Under the pieces are notes generated by a model. The model had not been told where the DNA came from. It did no database searches and was given only the letters and a program-made list of their open reading frames with translations. 64,000 nucleotides of DNA from Pusillimonas sp. DMV24BSW_D (lineage in GTDB: Bacteria > Pseudomonadota > Gammaproteobacteria > Burkholderiales > Burkholderiaceae_B), in NCBI RefSeq assembly GCF_011388195.1, contig NZ_CP049990.1, positions 2,542,001-2,606,000 of the forward strand. Reading direction: 5' to 3'. The translations under genes and the position numbers were made by a program. This document shows, in pieces, positions 8,388 to 17,146 of this stretch (position 1 is its first letter; every line of letters begins with the position of its first letter).

Positions 8388-9461
8388 TTAACCAACACAC
8401 ATATAACCCCGGGTTCGACCCGCGCCTGCATCAATGCCGCTGTCTGCAATACGCACTGCGGTATAACTAGTGGGACAAGTGCAGGCGCCGGTTACCGGGT
8501 TCATGGTATCCATGGTGCAACCGGTCGAGCTATTCACCGAGAAACCGCCTCCGCCCACCCCGCCGGCCGACACCCAGCGCATTCCGCGACACACAAGCAA
8601 TCCACCAAAATTTTCCCGGGCCACCAAACCGTCCTCTGAACAAGGCGCCTGCGCAAAAGCCCGATACCCCAACCATAATGTATCGGCCGCTCGCAAGGAT
8701 TGCTCAGTCGTAACCGTACCTTGAACCGAAAGTGCTGCCTGAAACTGGGGATCCCGTTCATCCTTCACCTTCAGAAAATCCATGGCCTGGGTTTGTTCAA
8801 CCGTCACGGCCATAGCCACCGCGCCAGCCGGCAACGCCGTCATGCCCATTTCCGGGGGATTCAAAAACTCAAAACTTGCACCCGCAATCCGGTTTGGTGT
8901 AGCGGCAAACACGGCCCCCCCTTCGCCTCGCGCGGCAAGTAACCATTGAGCTTGCATGGCGGCATAATCAGCGGAACCGATTTCAGGCATCAATGCCCCA
9001 TCTGTATAAATTAGCGCCTGTAAATCACAGTCTTGCCCAGGGCAGGCGCCGGAACGAAGAATATGCAACGCCAGCGCCGGACCAGATGCGAATCGCGCAG
9101 GAAATCCCTGGGGCAACAATGCCTGGTTAATAAGCTCAGAAATCGTGGGCCGAGCCCAATTTTCGTAACCCTCCGCATTCAATGCAGTCGCACTTTCAGC
9201 CATACGAATCGTCGAACCATGCCTAGCCAAATAATGCGTTGCCGCTGTTTTGGCAGTTCGCATCCAGCTTGCCGACGACTGTGCGACCGAATCGTTTATG
9301 CGGTTAACCCACATGTCAGCAGCCCATACGGCCAACAGTGTTGAGATCAAGGCGGCAACTATCAGTTCCAGCAGCGCAAACCCGCGATGATCAGTTTCAC
9401 GCCGCAATGCCTGAGCATTGGACCTAACCTGCGATGAACACAAAATCATTAACATCGCCAT
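8388..9461 (-). CDS. pilV: type IVb minor pilin, PilV-like
   Basis: 357 residues from the chosen start. A long leader of 27 residues ends in Gly, followed by FALLELIVAALISTLLAVW, a type IV pilin helix with Glu at mature position 5. The rest is a large secreted domain ending in a Cys-rich tail (SSTGCTMD, TGACTCP, GYMCVG). Size, position last in the operon and the elongated C-terminus match PilV of R64-type thin pili, the tip adhesin. The frame extends to 9509, but ATG at 9461 has GGAG at 7 bases and overlaps pilS by 38 bases. No shufflon repeats or rci recombinase were seen, so the C-terminus looks fixed. Confidence 0.75.
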   Translation of the reverse strand: MAMLMILCSSQVRSNAQALRRETDHRGFALLELIVAALISTLLAVWAADMWVNRINDSVAQSSASWMRTAKTAATHYLARHGSTIRMAESATALNAEGYENWARPTISELINQALLPQGFPARFASGPALALHILRSGACPGQDCDLQALIYTDGALMPEIGSADYAAMQAQWLLAARGEGGAVFAATPNRIAGASFEFLNPPEMGMTALPAGAVAMAVTVEQTQAMDFLKVKDERDPQFQAALSVQGTVTTEQSLRAADTLWLGYRAFAQAPCSEDGLVARENFGGLLVCRGMRWVSAGGVGGGGFSVNSSTGCTMDTMNPVTGACTCPTSYTAVRIADSGIDAGAGRTRGYMCVG

Positions 9462-10032
9462 GTTCGCACTCCGACTCAGTTTCAATAGCGCTATACGGTG
9501 TAGACGCATCTTTAATCGTCACTCCCGCAACTGTCATCGTCTCGGACACCCTCTGCATAATCGACGCAATCGACGGACAAGCCACGTGACTGACATTCGA
9601 CAAAGAAATTGAAAATGCCGCCCCCATATCTTCAGCCTGCACACTGACGACCCCATCTGTCCCCAGGCCGTGAGCGACAACCGTAGTCGCGTCCGAGCCG
9701 GAAACAGAAAACAGCCCAGAATCTCCCACCATTCTGGCAAAGCTGGCTGTGGTAATCGCGTTATATGGTTCGGCACTTCCTGATGACGCATTCACCCGGG
9801 TATGTAAAACGAAACGCGCCAGTTCCTCTCCGACCTTGGGAACTTTATTCTCAACTAAATAATTGCCGATGGCCGGAATACCGATAATAGCCAGCAACAG
9901 AACAATAGCGGTGACAACCGCAACTTCCACCAGAGAAAAACCACGTTGAAAACGCAGTCCCGACGGCGTTAAACCACCTGCCTTCGCTGATGATCTCGAG
10001 CAGAACAGAGAAAAAGTCATTGCATTCGACAT
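9424..10032 (-). CDS. pilS: type IVb major prepilin, PilS-like
   Basis: 202 residues. The leader of 31 residues is long, as in class IVb pilins, and ends RG before FSLVEVAVVTAIVLLLAIIG. Mature Phe1 and Glu5 are present. The globular part (SSGSAEPYNAITTASFARMV near residue 95, then NVSHVACPSIAS and ETESECEHGD) ends with two Cys that could form the C-terminal disulfide loop typical of type IV pilins. It would be processed by a prepilin peptidase encoded elsewhere, because none is in this operon. A 55-base gap separates it from pilR, which may allow separate high-level translation of this major subunit. Confidence 0.85.
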   Translation of the reverse strand: MSNAMTFSLFCSRSSAKAGGLTPSGLRFQRGFSLVEVAVVTAIVLLLAIIGIPAIGNYLVENKVPKVGEELARFVLHTRVNASSGSAEPYNAITTASFARMVGDSGLFSVSGSDATTVVAHGLGTDGVVSVQAEDMGAAFSISLSNVSHVACPSIASIMQRVSETMTVAGVTIKDASTPYSAIETESECEHGDVNDFVFIAG

Positions 10033-10087
10033 AAAATCACTCCTGTAAGAATAAAACCGCCAATTGATTAGGCACTACGAAAGAAAC

Positions 10088-11191
10088 TCAATGGGCCGAG
10101 TAATAAACCATCAGCGCCCGACGCAAGTCATCGATTGCGGCGTAATGCCAAAGACCCAGCGCCAACAACCCTATTGCGCACGCCAAAAGCACCAACCAGC
10201 GCAAACCTGCGATCTGAAGACGAACCGTTCCCAGCATTTGCTGTTCAAGCCTTTGCCGCGTCAAAATCAACGCTTGCGCTAGACTACGCGCCATGGTCAT
10301 GTCTTCCAGATACCAAAGCAGTTCTCGATCGAGCAGCCCTGTATCGAGCGATCGGGCACCCACGACCCCCGCATCAATCCGGGCCAGCATCCGGCACAAA
10401 TGTTCCTCCATCCACCGCGTTGAGCCGGCTCGCAAGGCCTCAATGGCCGTGCGCAACTGCACCGAACCTTTCCCATCTGCCTCAAGCAAAACGACCAATA
10501 CAGCCAAAAAACGCATGGTTTGCACCAGGCGATACAATCGCCACAACAAACTGGCGTCCAAGATCACCCTAAAAGACCCGACCAGGTTGGACAGTGACCA
10601 AACAACGAGCCACACGAAAATGCACAGGAAAACGGGCACAAACCACCAAAACTGCTCGACGTATTCCGCGAATCTGAACAAGGCATTTGCAGTCGCCCCG
10701 TAGTATTCATGGGGCAAGCTACTGAAAACCTGCTGCAACCTCGGTACCGTAAATAGCGGCATAGCAAGAGTCATGCCAAGCAGCACTAATACGGCAATCA
10801 ACGCAGGCAACACCCCCGCCCACATCATGCGGCGTATCGATTCAATTAATCGGCATGCGTGTGCCAGATCACTCAAACTGTTAATGAGCGGGCGGTTCCC
10901 GGAACGTTGCGCAGCACGCAGTACCACACATTCCGCTGCTGGAAAGTATCCTTCCCACGTTTCCGATACGTCTCCACCTGTAAGCGGGTAACGTTGTGCC
11001 CAATGAGCAGACAAACATCCACGAGCCGTTCTCAAACCATAACGATCCGCGTCTCGTTCAAAAATTTCTTTTAGCGTCACGCGGCCTTGCGACCCCGTTA
11101 ACAAGCACGACAAGTACTCGTAGTAATCGGCACGCTGATGATGAAAACGCCACGTCATGAATTTCAACATGTTGTTATGTGCAAACCTCAT
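10088..11191 (-). CDS. pilR: pilus inner-membrane platform protein, GspF/PilR family
   Basis: 367 residues. Polytopic inner-membrane protein of the type II secretion F family. It forms the platform on which the PilQ ATPase acts. Hydrophobic segments lie near residues 140-165 (MMWAGVLPALIAVLVLLGMTLAM), 200-225 (FWWFVPVFLCIFVWLVVWSL) and 335-355 (WLVLLACAIGLLALGLW). The N-terminal cytoplasmic half contains GSQGRVTLKEIFERDADRYG. The ATG overlaps the pilQ stop by 4 bases with AGGTG upstream. It is the expected partner after pilQ in R64-like clusters. Confidence 0.84.
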   Translation of the reverse strand: MRFAHNNMLKFMTWRFHHQRADYYEYLSCLLTGSQGRVTLKEIFERDADRYGLRTARGCLSAHWAQRYPLTGGDVSETWEGYFPAAECVVLRAAQRSGNRPLINSLSDLAHACRLIESIRRMMWAGVLPALIAVLVLLGMTLAMPLFTVPRLQQVFSSLPHEYYGATANALFRFAEYVEQFWWFVPVFLCIFVWLVVWSLSNLVGSFRVILDASLLWRLYRLVQTMRFLAVLVVLLEADGKGSVQLRTAIEALRAGSTRWMEEHLCRMLARIDAGVVGARSLDTGLLDRELLWYLEDMTMARSLAQALILTRQRLEQQMLGTVRLQIAGLRWLVLLACAIGLLALGLWHYAAIDDLRRALMVYYSAH

Positions 11192-12891
11192 GTATTACAC
11201 CTGCGCATCTGTCGTAATCGGCGCTCTGTTTCAAATGCATGAAAACGCGTTTCGATGTCACGAGGATCTACCAAACCCTGAAATACTTTTTGCATAGCGA
11301 TGGCAAACGCGCCATCTTCCTGGGATATTTGCAAAGTGCCATAGTTCGCCGACCTCAATGCCTGGTAGTACCCATGAGTCAGTGCAGGCTCCAAACAATG
11401 TGCGGCGACGGTACGCCCTGAATAACCCGATAACTCAGGTAAATGGCGATTAATGCAGTTGGAACAACCATTGGGGTTGCGGAACTTCAACGCACTAATA
11501 CTTCCTTCAAACAAATGCTGAATCAGATCCAACATTGCAACGGGGGGTGTTTTTATTTTCGTGGCGGGTAATGCACACTCCCGACAGAGTGTCGGCAACA
11601 GCACCTGATAAACGAGCATTTTCAAGACACCCGGGGTGGCCAGGAAGTCTCGCGGCACACCAACAGAAGCCGATGCCAACCGCTCTCCCGCAAGCAAAGC
11701 AGAGGCTGCGTGAGTGGTGCTATAGACACTTACGCCGGAACTCGCCAGGTCAACGAAAGCCCTGCCTGTTTCCAAGTCACGAATTTCGCCCAACAATACA
11801 TCCGTCATGGCTGATCGTTTCAATGCCATTAGTTTTGTGGCAAAACGACTACCAGAAAGTGTGTCGACATCGCGCGCAATTGCGCTTTGAACCGCACGAG
11901 GTATTAAATACTCAACGGGATCCTCCAGTGTCATCACTTTGCGATGTGCGGGAATAGCCGCCATCAAAGTGGCCAGCGTAGTTGACTTGCCCGACCCTAC
12001 ACTCCCTGCGAATAGAATCGCGCCGCCTTCGGAGGTAGCCACCCGCTCTATTTGATTGACCTGATCCGGCAAATACCCCAGTTTCAACAAATCATTCTGA
12101 GGCGCAATCTGATCGCGCAACAATAAACGTAAACACACGCTGGGTCCGCGCTCGGCAGCCATGGAGGCCCAGCGTAATAACACCCGCCTCCCTCCAACTA
12201 CTCGACTCATGGCCCCCTGTTGTTCTGCCAGTGGATCGAACACCGCTCCATTTCCTGCCCGAATGTCCATCCAGGCAACTGCAACCATATCCATCAAGTT
12301 AGCAGTTGATATCCCGCAGAAACGTTCGGGCATCACGTAACGACCGGCAATCGTGAAGCGCACCTCCGACTCGGGAGCATCCAGAAAGATATTGATGTGC
12401 ACATCACTGGCCTGATTAACCACACCCCATTCGACCATGTCCTGAAAGGCGGCGGCCAGCGTCGTCGTCCGATATGCACCGTCAACAGCATTATTGAGCA
12501 CGGCAACCGCTCCCAGCGCTTGCCCACGTGCAATTGCCATTAACATAGTTGCCGAGACGACATAACGTTGCGGCTCGGCCAGTTCGTAACCGCTCGCACT
12601 TAACCGCCGGGCCAGCTCATCCGCCTGGTCGCCGGCCACGTCGGCAGCCAGTGCCAGCAAAACCACTTTATTATCGGCACGTTGAACGGGGCAGATCCGA
12701 TTAGCTAAAGCATCAATGTCCAAGTCTTTAACCAGCGTTCGCACGAGCGCCGGCGACAAGGCCCTTAATGCATCAAAATTAGATAATTCAATCGCACGGC
12801 TCACATCAAACCGCTCGAAACAGACAGGCTCCGATACCTCAAAGCCCGGTAGAACCGCATACTTGCGCTTGCCTCGCATGAACAGACTCAT
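11188..12891 (-). CDS. pilQ: pilus assembly ATPase, GspE/PilQ family
   Basis: 567 residues from ATG 12891, which forms an ATGA overlap with the pilP stop and has GGGGA upstream. The frame extends further upstream but only into pilP. Cytoplasmic hexameric secretion ATPase: Walker A GSVGSGKST near residue 300, the Asp box VMTLEDPVEYL, Walker B DVLLGEIRDLETG, and the His box STTHAASA. A C-terminal four-Cys zinc element is formed by CREC and CSNC about 48 residues apart, as in GspE. It powers pilin assembly with PilR. No retraction ATPase (PilT type) is encoded nearby. Confidence 0.88.
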   Translation of the reverse strand: MSLFMRGKRKYAVLPGFEVSEPVCFERFDVSRAIELSNFDALRALSPALVRTLVKDLDIDALANRICPVQRADNKVVLLALAADVAGDQADELARRLSASGYELAEPQRYVVSATMLMAIARGQALGAVAVLNNAVDGAYRTTTLAAAFQDMVEWGVVNQASDVHINIFLDAPESEVRFTIAGRYVMPERFCGISTANLMDMVAVAWMDIRAGNGAVFDPLAEQQGAMSRVVGGRRVLLRWASMAAERGPSVCLRLLLRDQIAPQNDLLKLGYLPDQVNQIERVATSEGGAILFAGSVGSGKSTTLATLMAAIPAHRKVMTLEDPVEYLIPRAVQSAIARDVDTLSGSRFATKLMALKRSAMTDVLLGEIRDLETGRAFVDLASSGVSVYSTTHAASALLAGERLASASVGVPRDFLATPGVLKMLVYQVLLPTLCRECALPATKIKTPPVAMLDLIQHLFEGSISALKFRNPNGCSNCINRHLPELSGYSGRTVAAHCLEPALTHGYYQALRSANYGTLQISQEDGAFAIAMQKVFQGLVDPRDIETRFHAFETERRLRQMRRCNT

Positions 12892-13418
12892 GGCGTATCC
12901 CCTGAATCGGTATCCATACACACGCGTTGCGACTTTCCCTTGCGCATCAACGTTAGACAACGGCCCTTCATCCCTACAAGACGATAAACAGTTTCGCCAG
13001 ACGTCACCCCCACGGGCAATGCTTTTCCATTGATGTAAGTTAAGGTGCGTGTACCTGCCTGTACTTCAGCCACCAGTTTGCTGCCAGTACCGTAAAGCGC
13101 TGTCATACGCACTTTTGAATGAGGTAATTCCAGACGAGACTCCCTACCACCGGGCATTTTTCTTGTCTGCTCCAAACGGGCCGACTGTTGGCGCGCATGA
13201 GCCAGCGCCAAGGCCATTTCCATTCTCATCAACGCACGCACAGATACCAATTCCTCAGTCAACGCGTTGTTATCGGTTTTCTCCGCAACCCCAACGGTTT
13301 CACCCAAGTCAATCGTCTGCGCATTTGCACAAACACTCAATAAAAGCCACAAGGCCAACACAATCGATACGCATCGCTTCAGAAAGCACGCGGAAAACAA
13401 GTCATTCAACACGTTCAT
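12888..13418 (-). CDS. pilP: type IVb pilus biogenesis protein PilP-like
   Basis: 176 residues from ATG 13418, chosen because GAGGGGGAG precedes it and because it begins with a clear signal peptide (KRCVSIVLALWLLLSVCANAQT, cleavage after ANA). The short periplasmic body has a helical region rich in Arg/Gln (MEMALALAHARQQSARLEQT) and a small beta domain (VRMTALYGTGSKLVAEVQAGTRTLTYINGKALPVG) typical of R64 PilP and related periplasmic linkers. It overlaps both neighbours (17 bases into pilO, 4 into pilQ). It likely connects the inner-membrane PilO to the outer-membrane PilN. Confidence 0.75.
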   Translation of the reverse strand: MNVLNDLFSACFLKRCVSIVLALWLLLSVCANAQTIDLGETVGVAEKTDNNALTEELVSVRALMRMEMALALAHARQQSARLEQTRKMPGGRESRLELPHSKVRMTALYGTGSKLVAEVQAGTRTLTYINGKALPVGVTSGETVYRLVGMKGRCLTLMRKGKSQRVCMDTDSGDTP

Positions 13419-14709
13419 GAAACTCCCCCTCAAGTAACAAATGCAACTGACTGGCGCGTGCGCCCGGAACAATCTTGTCTTTAAGGGAAAGACGTGCGCG
13501 TGACCAACGGATTGCATTCAAATCGGCTAATAACAAAACATACGAACGCAGTGGCCCCGAAAGTTGAAGGGAGCGAGACTGGTAGGTCGTTAATCCGTCA
13601 GGTCGCGGCAAAACGTTTCCCTGAGGATCTATGGGTGCTGCTATCGCAAACGGCTTGGCTTCTCCCCATATGATGCGGTCAAAAGCAATGCTTGAGCGTT
13701 GCAGAATGCCCAACCAGGTTTTACGACTTTCTGCCGCAGTTGCGATATGCATCTGAGCGAGTGTCAGTTCAAGGTAAGGAACAGACCAAATAGCCGAAAC
13801 CCGATCCAGATCACGCGGCTCCAACGTCCAGGAAGCCGGCAAAGCAGACTCGAGCGCCTGAACATCCGTTGCAGGATGGCGGCGAAGAAACTGCGCGACA
13901 CAATGCCAAAGTTGCCGCGCAGGCAGGCACTCAACTTGTTTTAACCGCCACCCCGAAGGCGTCACGGCCACCCCATAAAGTGCCTCCAGCAACCGTTGTG
14001 TTCCTTGAACTCCATGCACAAAAACCCGATCCAAGGCCGCTTCCTGAGCCGCACGCCACCGACGCTCATGGCTTTGCGTCGTTGCCGCCAATATTTCTGA
14101 GTCCGCAGCCGATTCGGTCGCGCTGAAACTTGCAAAAATCACGAGTCCCACGACTAAGGCGACAATCGTGACCGAGATCCAGACGGACACTCCAACCCAT
14201 GTTCGACGGCGCGCTTGCAGCATGCTGGCCTGCCCTGCATGTTGAGCCAAGAGCCCTAGACTCGGCGCGTCTTTATCGCGGCCCGATTGCAAATAGGCCA
14301 TCCGGGGATAAGCGCGACGCAACTCCACCACAACTGCATCGAATGACTCGGGGTCAGATGCAAGAATATCGGTGCGTATCACAACAACACCTTCGTGAAC
14401 CGCCACAAGCCACCAACAATCCGGTGCCAAGTTCAAACACACAACCCACGTACCGCTCTGATACAAAGTAGCCACATTCTGTGCGGCGGAGAAAACCACT
14501 TCTCTATTCATGCCCGAGGCTTTGCGTCGGGAAATATTGGCCAACCCAACCGCCGCCGTCTTATCGGACGCCAAGACAAAATGACTGGCCCGATAACGAC
14601 CCGCCCTGCGCCGAGCTTCCCGTCTGCCCAACGATTCAATCAGCGGCAACCATTCCAGCCCAAATGCCAAGGTTTTCCCCGCAACAGACTTAAGAAGAGA
14701 TTCTTTCAT
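13402..14709 (-). CDS. pilO: type IVb pilus accessory protein PilO
   Basis: 435 residues, the usual size of R64-family PilO (PilO_2), which differs from the small type IVa PilO. The N-terminal cytoplasmic part (residues 1-165) includes SGTWVVCLNLAPDCWWLVAVHEGVV. A single membrane helix near 170-193 (VGVSVWISVTIVALVVGLVIFASF) precedes a periplasmic part that includes GVAVTPSGWRLKQVECLPARQLWHC. The start lies 8 bases after the pilN stop. It is an inner-membrane scaffold for the pilus machine. Family recognition rests on length, topology and operon position. Confidence 0.8.
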   Translation of the reverse strand: MKESLLKSVAGKTLAFGLEWLPLIESLGRREARRRAGRYRASHFVLASDKTAAVGLANISRRKASGMNREVVFSAAQNVATLYQSGTWVVCLNLAPDCWWLVAVHEGVVVIRTDILASDPESFDAVVVELRRAYPRMAYLQSGRDKDAPSLGLLAQHAGQASMLQARRRTWVGVSVWISVTIVALVVGLVIFASFSATESAADSEILAATTQSHERRWRAAQEAALDRVFVHGVQGTQRLLEALYGVAVTPSGWRLKQVECLPARQLWHCVAQFLRRHPATDVQALESALPASWTLEPRDLDRVSAIWSVPYLELTLAQMHIATAAESRKTWLGILQRSSIAFDRIIWGEAKPFAIAAPIDPQGNVLPRPDGLTTYQSRSLQLSGPLRSYVLLLADLNAIRWSRARLSLKDKIVPGARASQLHLLLEGEFHERVE

Positions 14710-14717
14710 CGTCTCAC

Positions 14718-16331
14718 CTAGAACCCTTCTTCTACCTGTGCGGTAATCACAATGACCGTTTTAAGACGTTGCCGTGATGCCTTGTCGTTGCCGCCCAATA
14801 CCAAAGGCATACCCGGATTAAGACGACGCAAGTCGGCGCTCTCCTGAGTGCGATCAAAACCTGAGACCAAAACTGGTTGCCCCGGACGCAACGCCAGTTG
14901 TTGAACTGTTCCATTGCCATCGATTGTGACTTGCTGCAGTTGCAACGGGTTACTTGAGTCACCAAAGGTGACAGATTTAAGCGGCTGGGCGACGGTGTTG
15001 TCGTACGCCAAAGACAACAAAATCTGGCCGTCCTCTTGCGCATCGGGCACGAGCGTCAACAATGAGCCCACCGTCTCTTCTTTTTGACTGATAGAAACAG
15101 TCGGCAGCGTTGCATCAAGATAGTTGCCTGATACGGAACTTTCAACCCTGTCTATATACGAGAAGGTAGTACGCACAGCATGAGTCACCGGACGTCTGTT
15201 AAGGGTTAAAACCGGCACACTGCTGCGCCGGATGACTTTCCCCACTTTTCCCAAAGCGCTTACGATCGCCTCACTGCCACTAAACGGGCCTTTACGTATG
15301 CCCAGTCCCAACTGAGCCATGTCAGCCGCGATAGCACCCGGCGCAGCAGCGGCAGCCGCTACACGGGCACTGGAAAAAACAATGTTCCAGTCAACACCGG
15401 CCTCTACCGAATCGTTGGTCATTAACGTAATTTCTTCAAAAATAAGCCTCACGCGACGCGTAAGAGCCCTATTTTCTTTTTCAAGATAACCGGCGACCTG
15501 CTGAAGGACTTGAGGCGTATCCGTAACCACAACCAAGGCACTTCCCCCTTCGTGCGCAACTGCCACACCTGCCTGAGTTAAAAATGGCTGAATACGTGCC
15601 TCAACGACCTCCATTACGCTAACTGCATCGCTCTGGAGCTCCGTACGCGAACTACTGGCAAAGCCACTGTCTCCGGATTTTCGCCCTGCACCCAGCGCTG
15701 CTTGTGCCTGGACGGCAAGTGTGAGCGCGCGAACATTAAAGACGCGTGTCTCAGTTCGATAGAATTCAATCCGTTCGTGCTCATAGCGCCAGTAAACGCC
15801 AAGCGCTGCAGCGACACGATCAAGAATACGTGCCAGTGGTTCTGATTCGCCTGACAAACTGACCGTTTGCCGATTCAGGCCAACGCGTGTCTGTGCGCTG
15901 TCCGCCCCTGACAAGCGCTGCGTAAACAAATCATTTGACAGCAAAGCCTCTGGGTGGACATAAACGGGAATGCCAGTAGCCCGGGTAATACGCCGTGCGA
16001 CCCTTGTCAGCCCAATCGGTCCGTCGGAAAACAATAAGGTTGTTCGGACATGGCTGCGCAACGCTGCGGGTAACGTCACTTCACGCGCCAAAGGTAAAGA
16101 GCGCCCTGCAAGCCAGGGACGATCGACATGTTGAGCTTGCTCACGCAACTGCGGACTACTGACCATTTGCGCAAATGCGTTATGGCTTGCCGTTACTTTG
16201 CTGTCGGTTTCGACAGCTGACAAAGCGACTTTTTGAATCGCATCACCTAGTGCACACCCTGTCAGGATGAACGCCGATAAAGGAAAGGCAGTCGATATGG
16301 CAACAAGACGAAAAAGTTTCAGACGACTCAT
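14718..16331 (-). CDS. pilN: type IVb pilus outer-membrane secretin, lipoprotein
   Basis: 537 residues. Outer-membrane secretin of the R64 PilN type. A lipoprotein signal ends FILTGC with Cys26 as the lipidated residue. The periplasmic N domains (TRVARRITRATGIPVYVHPEAL near 115; SGESEPLARILDRVAAALGVYWRYEHERIEFYRTE near 165) are followed by a secretin core. Recognisable core parts are LTRRVRLIFEEITLMTNDSVEAGVDWNIVFSS near 280, the VPVLTLNRRPVTH strand near 380, and a C-terminal LRPGQPVLVSGFDR gate segment. ATG overlaps the pilL stop by 4 bases. No separate pilotin is apparent, which fits a self-lipidated secretin. Confidence 0.88.
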   Translation of the reverse strand: MSRLKLFRLVAISTAFPLSAFILTGCALGDAIQKVALSAVETDSKVTASHNAFAQMVSSPQLREQAQHVDRPWLAGRSLPLAREVTLPAALRSHVRTTLLFSDGPIGLTRVARRITRATGIPVYVHPEALLSNDLFTQRLSGADSAQTRVGLNRQTVSLSGESEPLARILDRVAAALGVYWRYEHERIEFYRTETRVFNVRALTLAVQAQAALGAGRKSGDSGFASSSRTELQSDAVSVMEVVEARIQPFLTQAGVAVAHEGGSALVVVTDTPQVLQQVAGYLEKENRALTRRVRLIFEEITLMTNDSVEAGVDWNIVFSSARVAAAAAAPGAIAADMAQLGLGIRKGPFSGSEAIVSALGKVGKVIRRSSVPVLTLNRRPVTHAVRTTFSYIDRVESSVSGNYLDATLPTVSISQKEETVGSLLTLVPDAQEDGQILLSLAYDNTVAQPLKSVTFGDSSNPLQLQQVTIDGNGTVQQLALRPGQPVLVSGFDRTQESADLRRLNPGMPLVLGGNDKASRQRLKTVIVITAQVEEGF

Positions 16332-17146
16332 GATGCACTCATCGTCTTTCGGGCACGATCACACGGTTGCGCAAACGGCACTATGCGCAACACACGATTA
16401 GAATAGAAGCATGGCTGTAAAGGTCTGTCCCCCAATTCGCTCGAAGCAACCAAACTACGCACGGCTTCTTCAAACGAGGTATCGAATTGCGCGCTTCCCA
16501 CTATGGGGATGTCGACATCAACCGCCCAGTGCTCAGGCCCGAAGTCCCATTGCGCAAATCGTGCCCACTGCGCTAGAGCCTCACGCATGGTGCCGTCGGC
16601 CGGACCTACCTTGAAAGTATTTACGGGCTTGGTGTCGCCCCTTTCAACCGGGATGACAGGCTTAAGCGGCTCGGTCGCGGCGATCACTTCGACCGGGATG
16701 GCCGGCACATCTGGCACCACGGAAGTCGCCGCCTGCTCGGCCATGAGAGAGTTCTCTACACCCGTATCTCCTGCCACCTCGGCCTGCCGATACACATGGC
16801 CTTGAACATGACCACCGTGAATCACAAGATGTGACCACACACCTGGCAATATCACGTACGGCCCGGATTGACGGTAAGTGAGTAAAGTGTCCTCCTCGCC
16901 TCGTCTTGCAAATACCGCGGGGACCGGCGTACCAGACGGGAACTGCAACCAGGTTTGGCGACCATCATCAAAAGCCTGTAGGGGCGTAACCCGTTTATCT
17001 CCTTTGATGACCCACTCGAAATTGAATTGGCCTACGGAGGCGGGTGTGTCAAATGCCCTTGCCCATTGCGACACCTGGGCGCAACCGGTTGTGATCATCA
17101 ACAATAGAAAAACGCTGTACCGGAAAAAAATGCCGAAACTGACCAT
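16328..17146 (-). CDS. pilL: TcpQ-domain pilus lipoprotein, PilL-like
   Basis: 272 residues from ATG 17146 (AGGGAGA upstream). It starts with a lipoprotein signal ending TTGC (Cys22). Residues about 40-120 form a beta-rich domain (TPLQAFDDGRQTWLQFPSG, then GPYVILPGVWSHLVIHGG) that resembles the periplasmic VirB9/TrbG fold. The C-terminal 100 residues (FKVGPADGTMREALAQWARFAQWD, SFEEAVRSLVASSELGDRPLQPCFYSNRVLRI) are a TcpQ domain with a Cys pair, known to help secretin assembly. It is the first gene of the pilus operon. R64 PilL is longer, so the symbol is by analogy. Confidence 0.72.
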   Translation of the reverse strand: MVSFGIFFRYSVFLLLMITTGCAQVSQWARAFDTPASVGQFNFEWVIKGDKRVTPLQAFDDGRQTWLQFPSGTPVPAVFARRGEEDTLLTYRQSGPYVILPGVWSHLVIHGGHVQGHVYRQAEVAGDTGVENSLMAEQAATSVVPDVPAIPVEVIAATEPLKPVIPVERGDTKPVNTFKVGPADGTMREALAQWARFAQWDFGPEHWAVDVDIPIVGSAQFDTSFEEAVRSLVASSELGDRPLQPCFYSNRVLRIVPFAQPCDRARKTMSAS

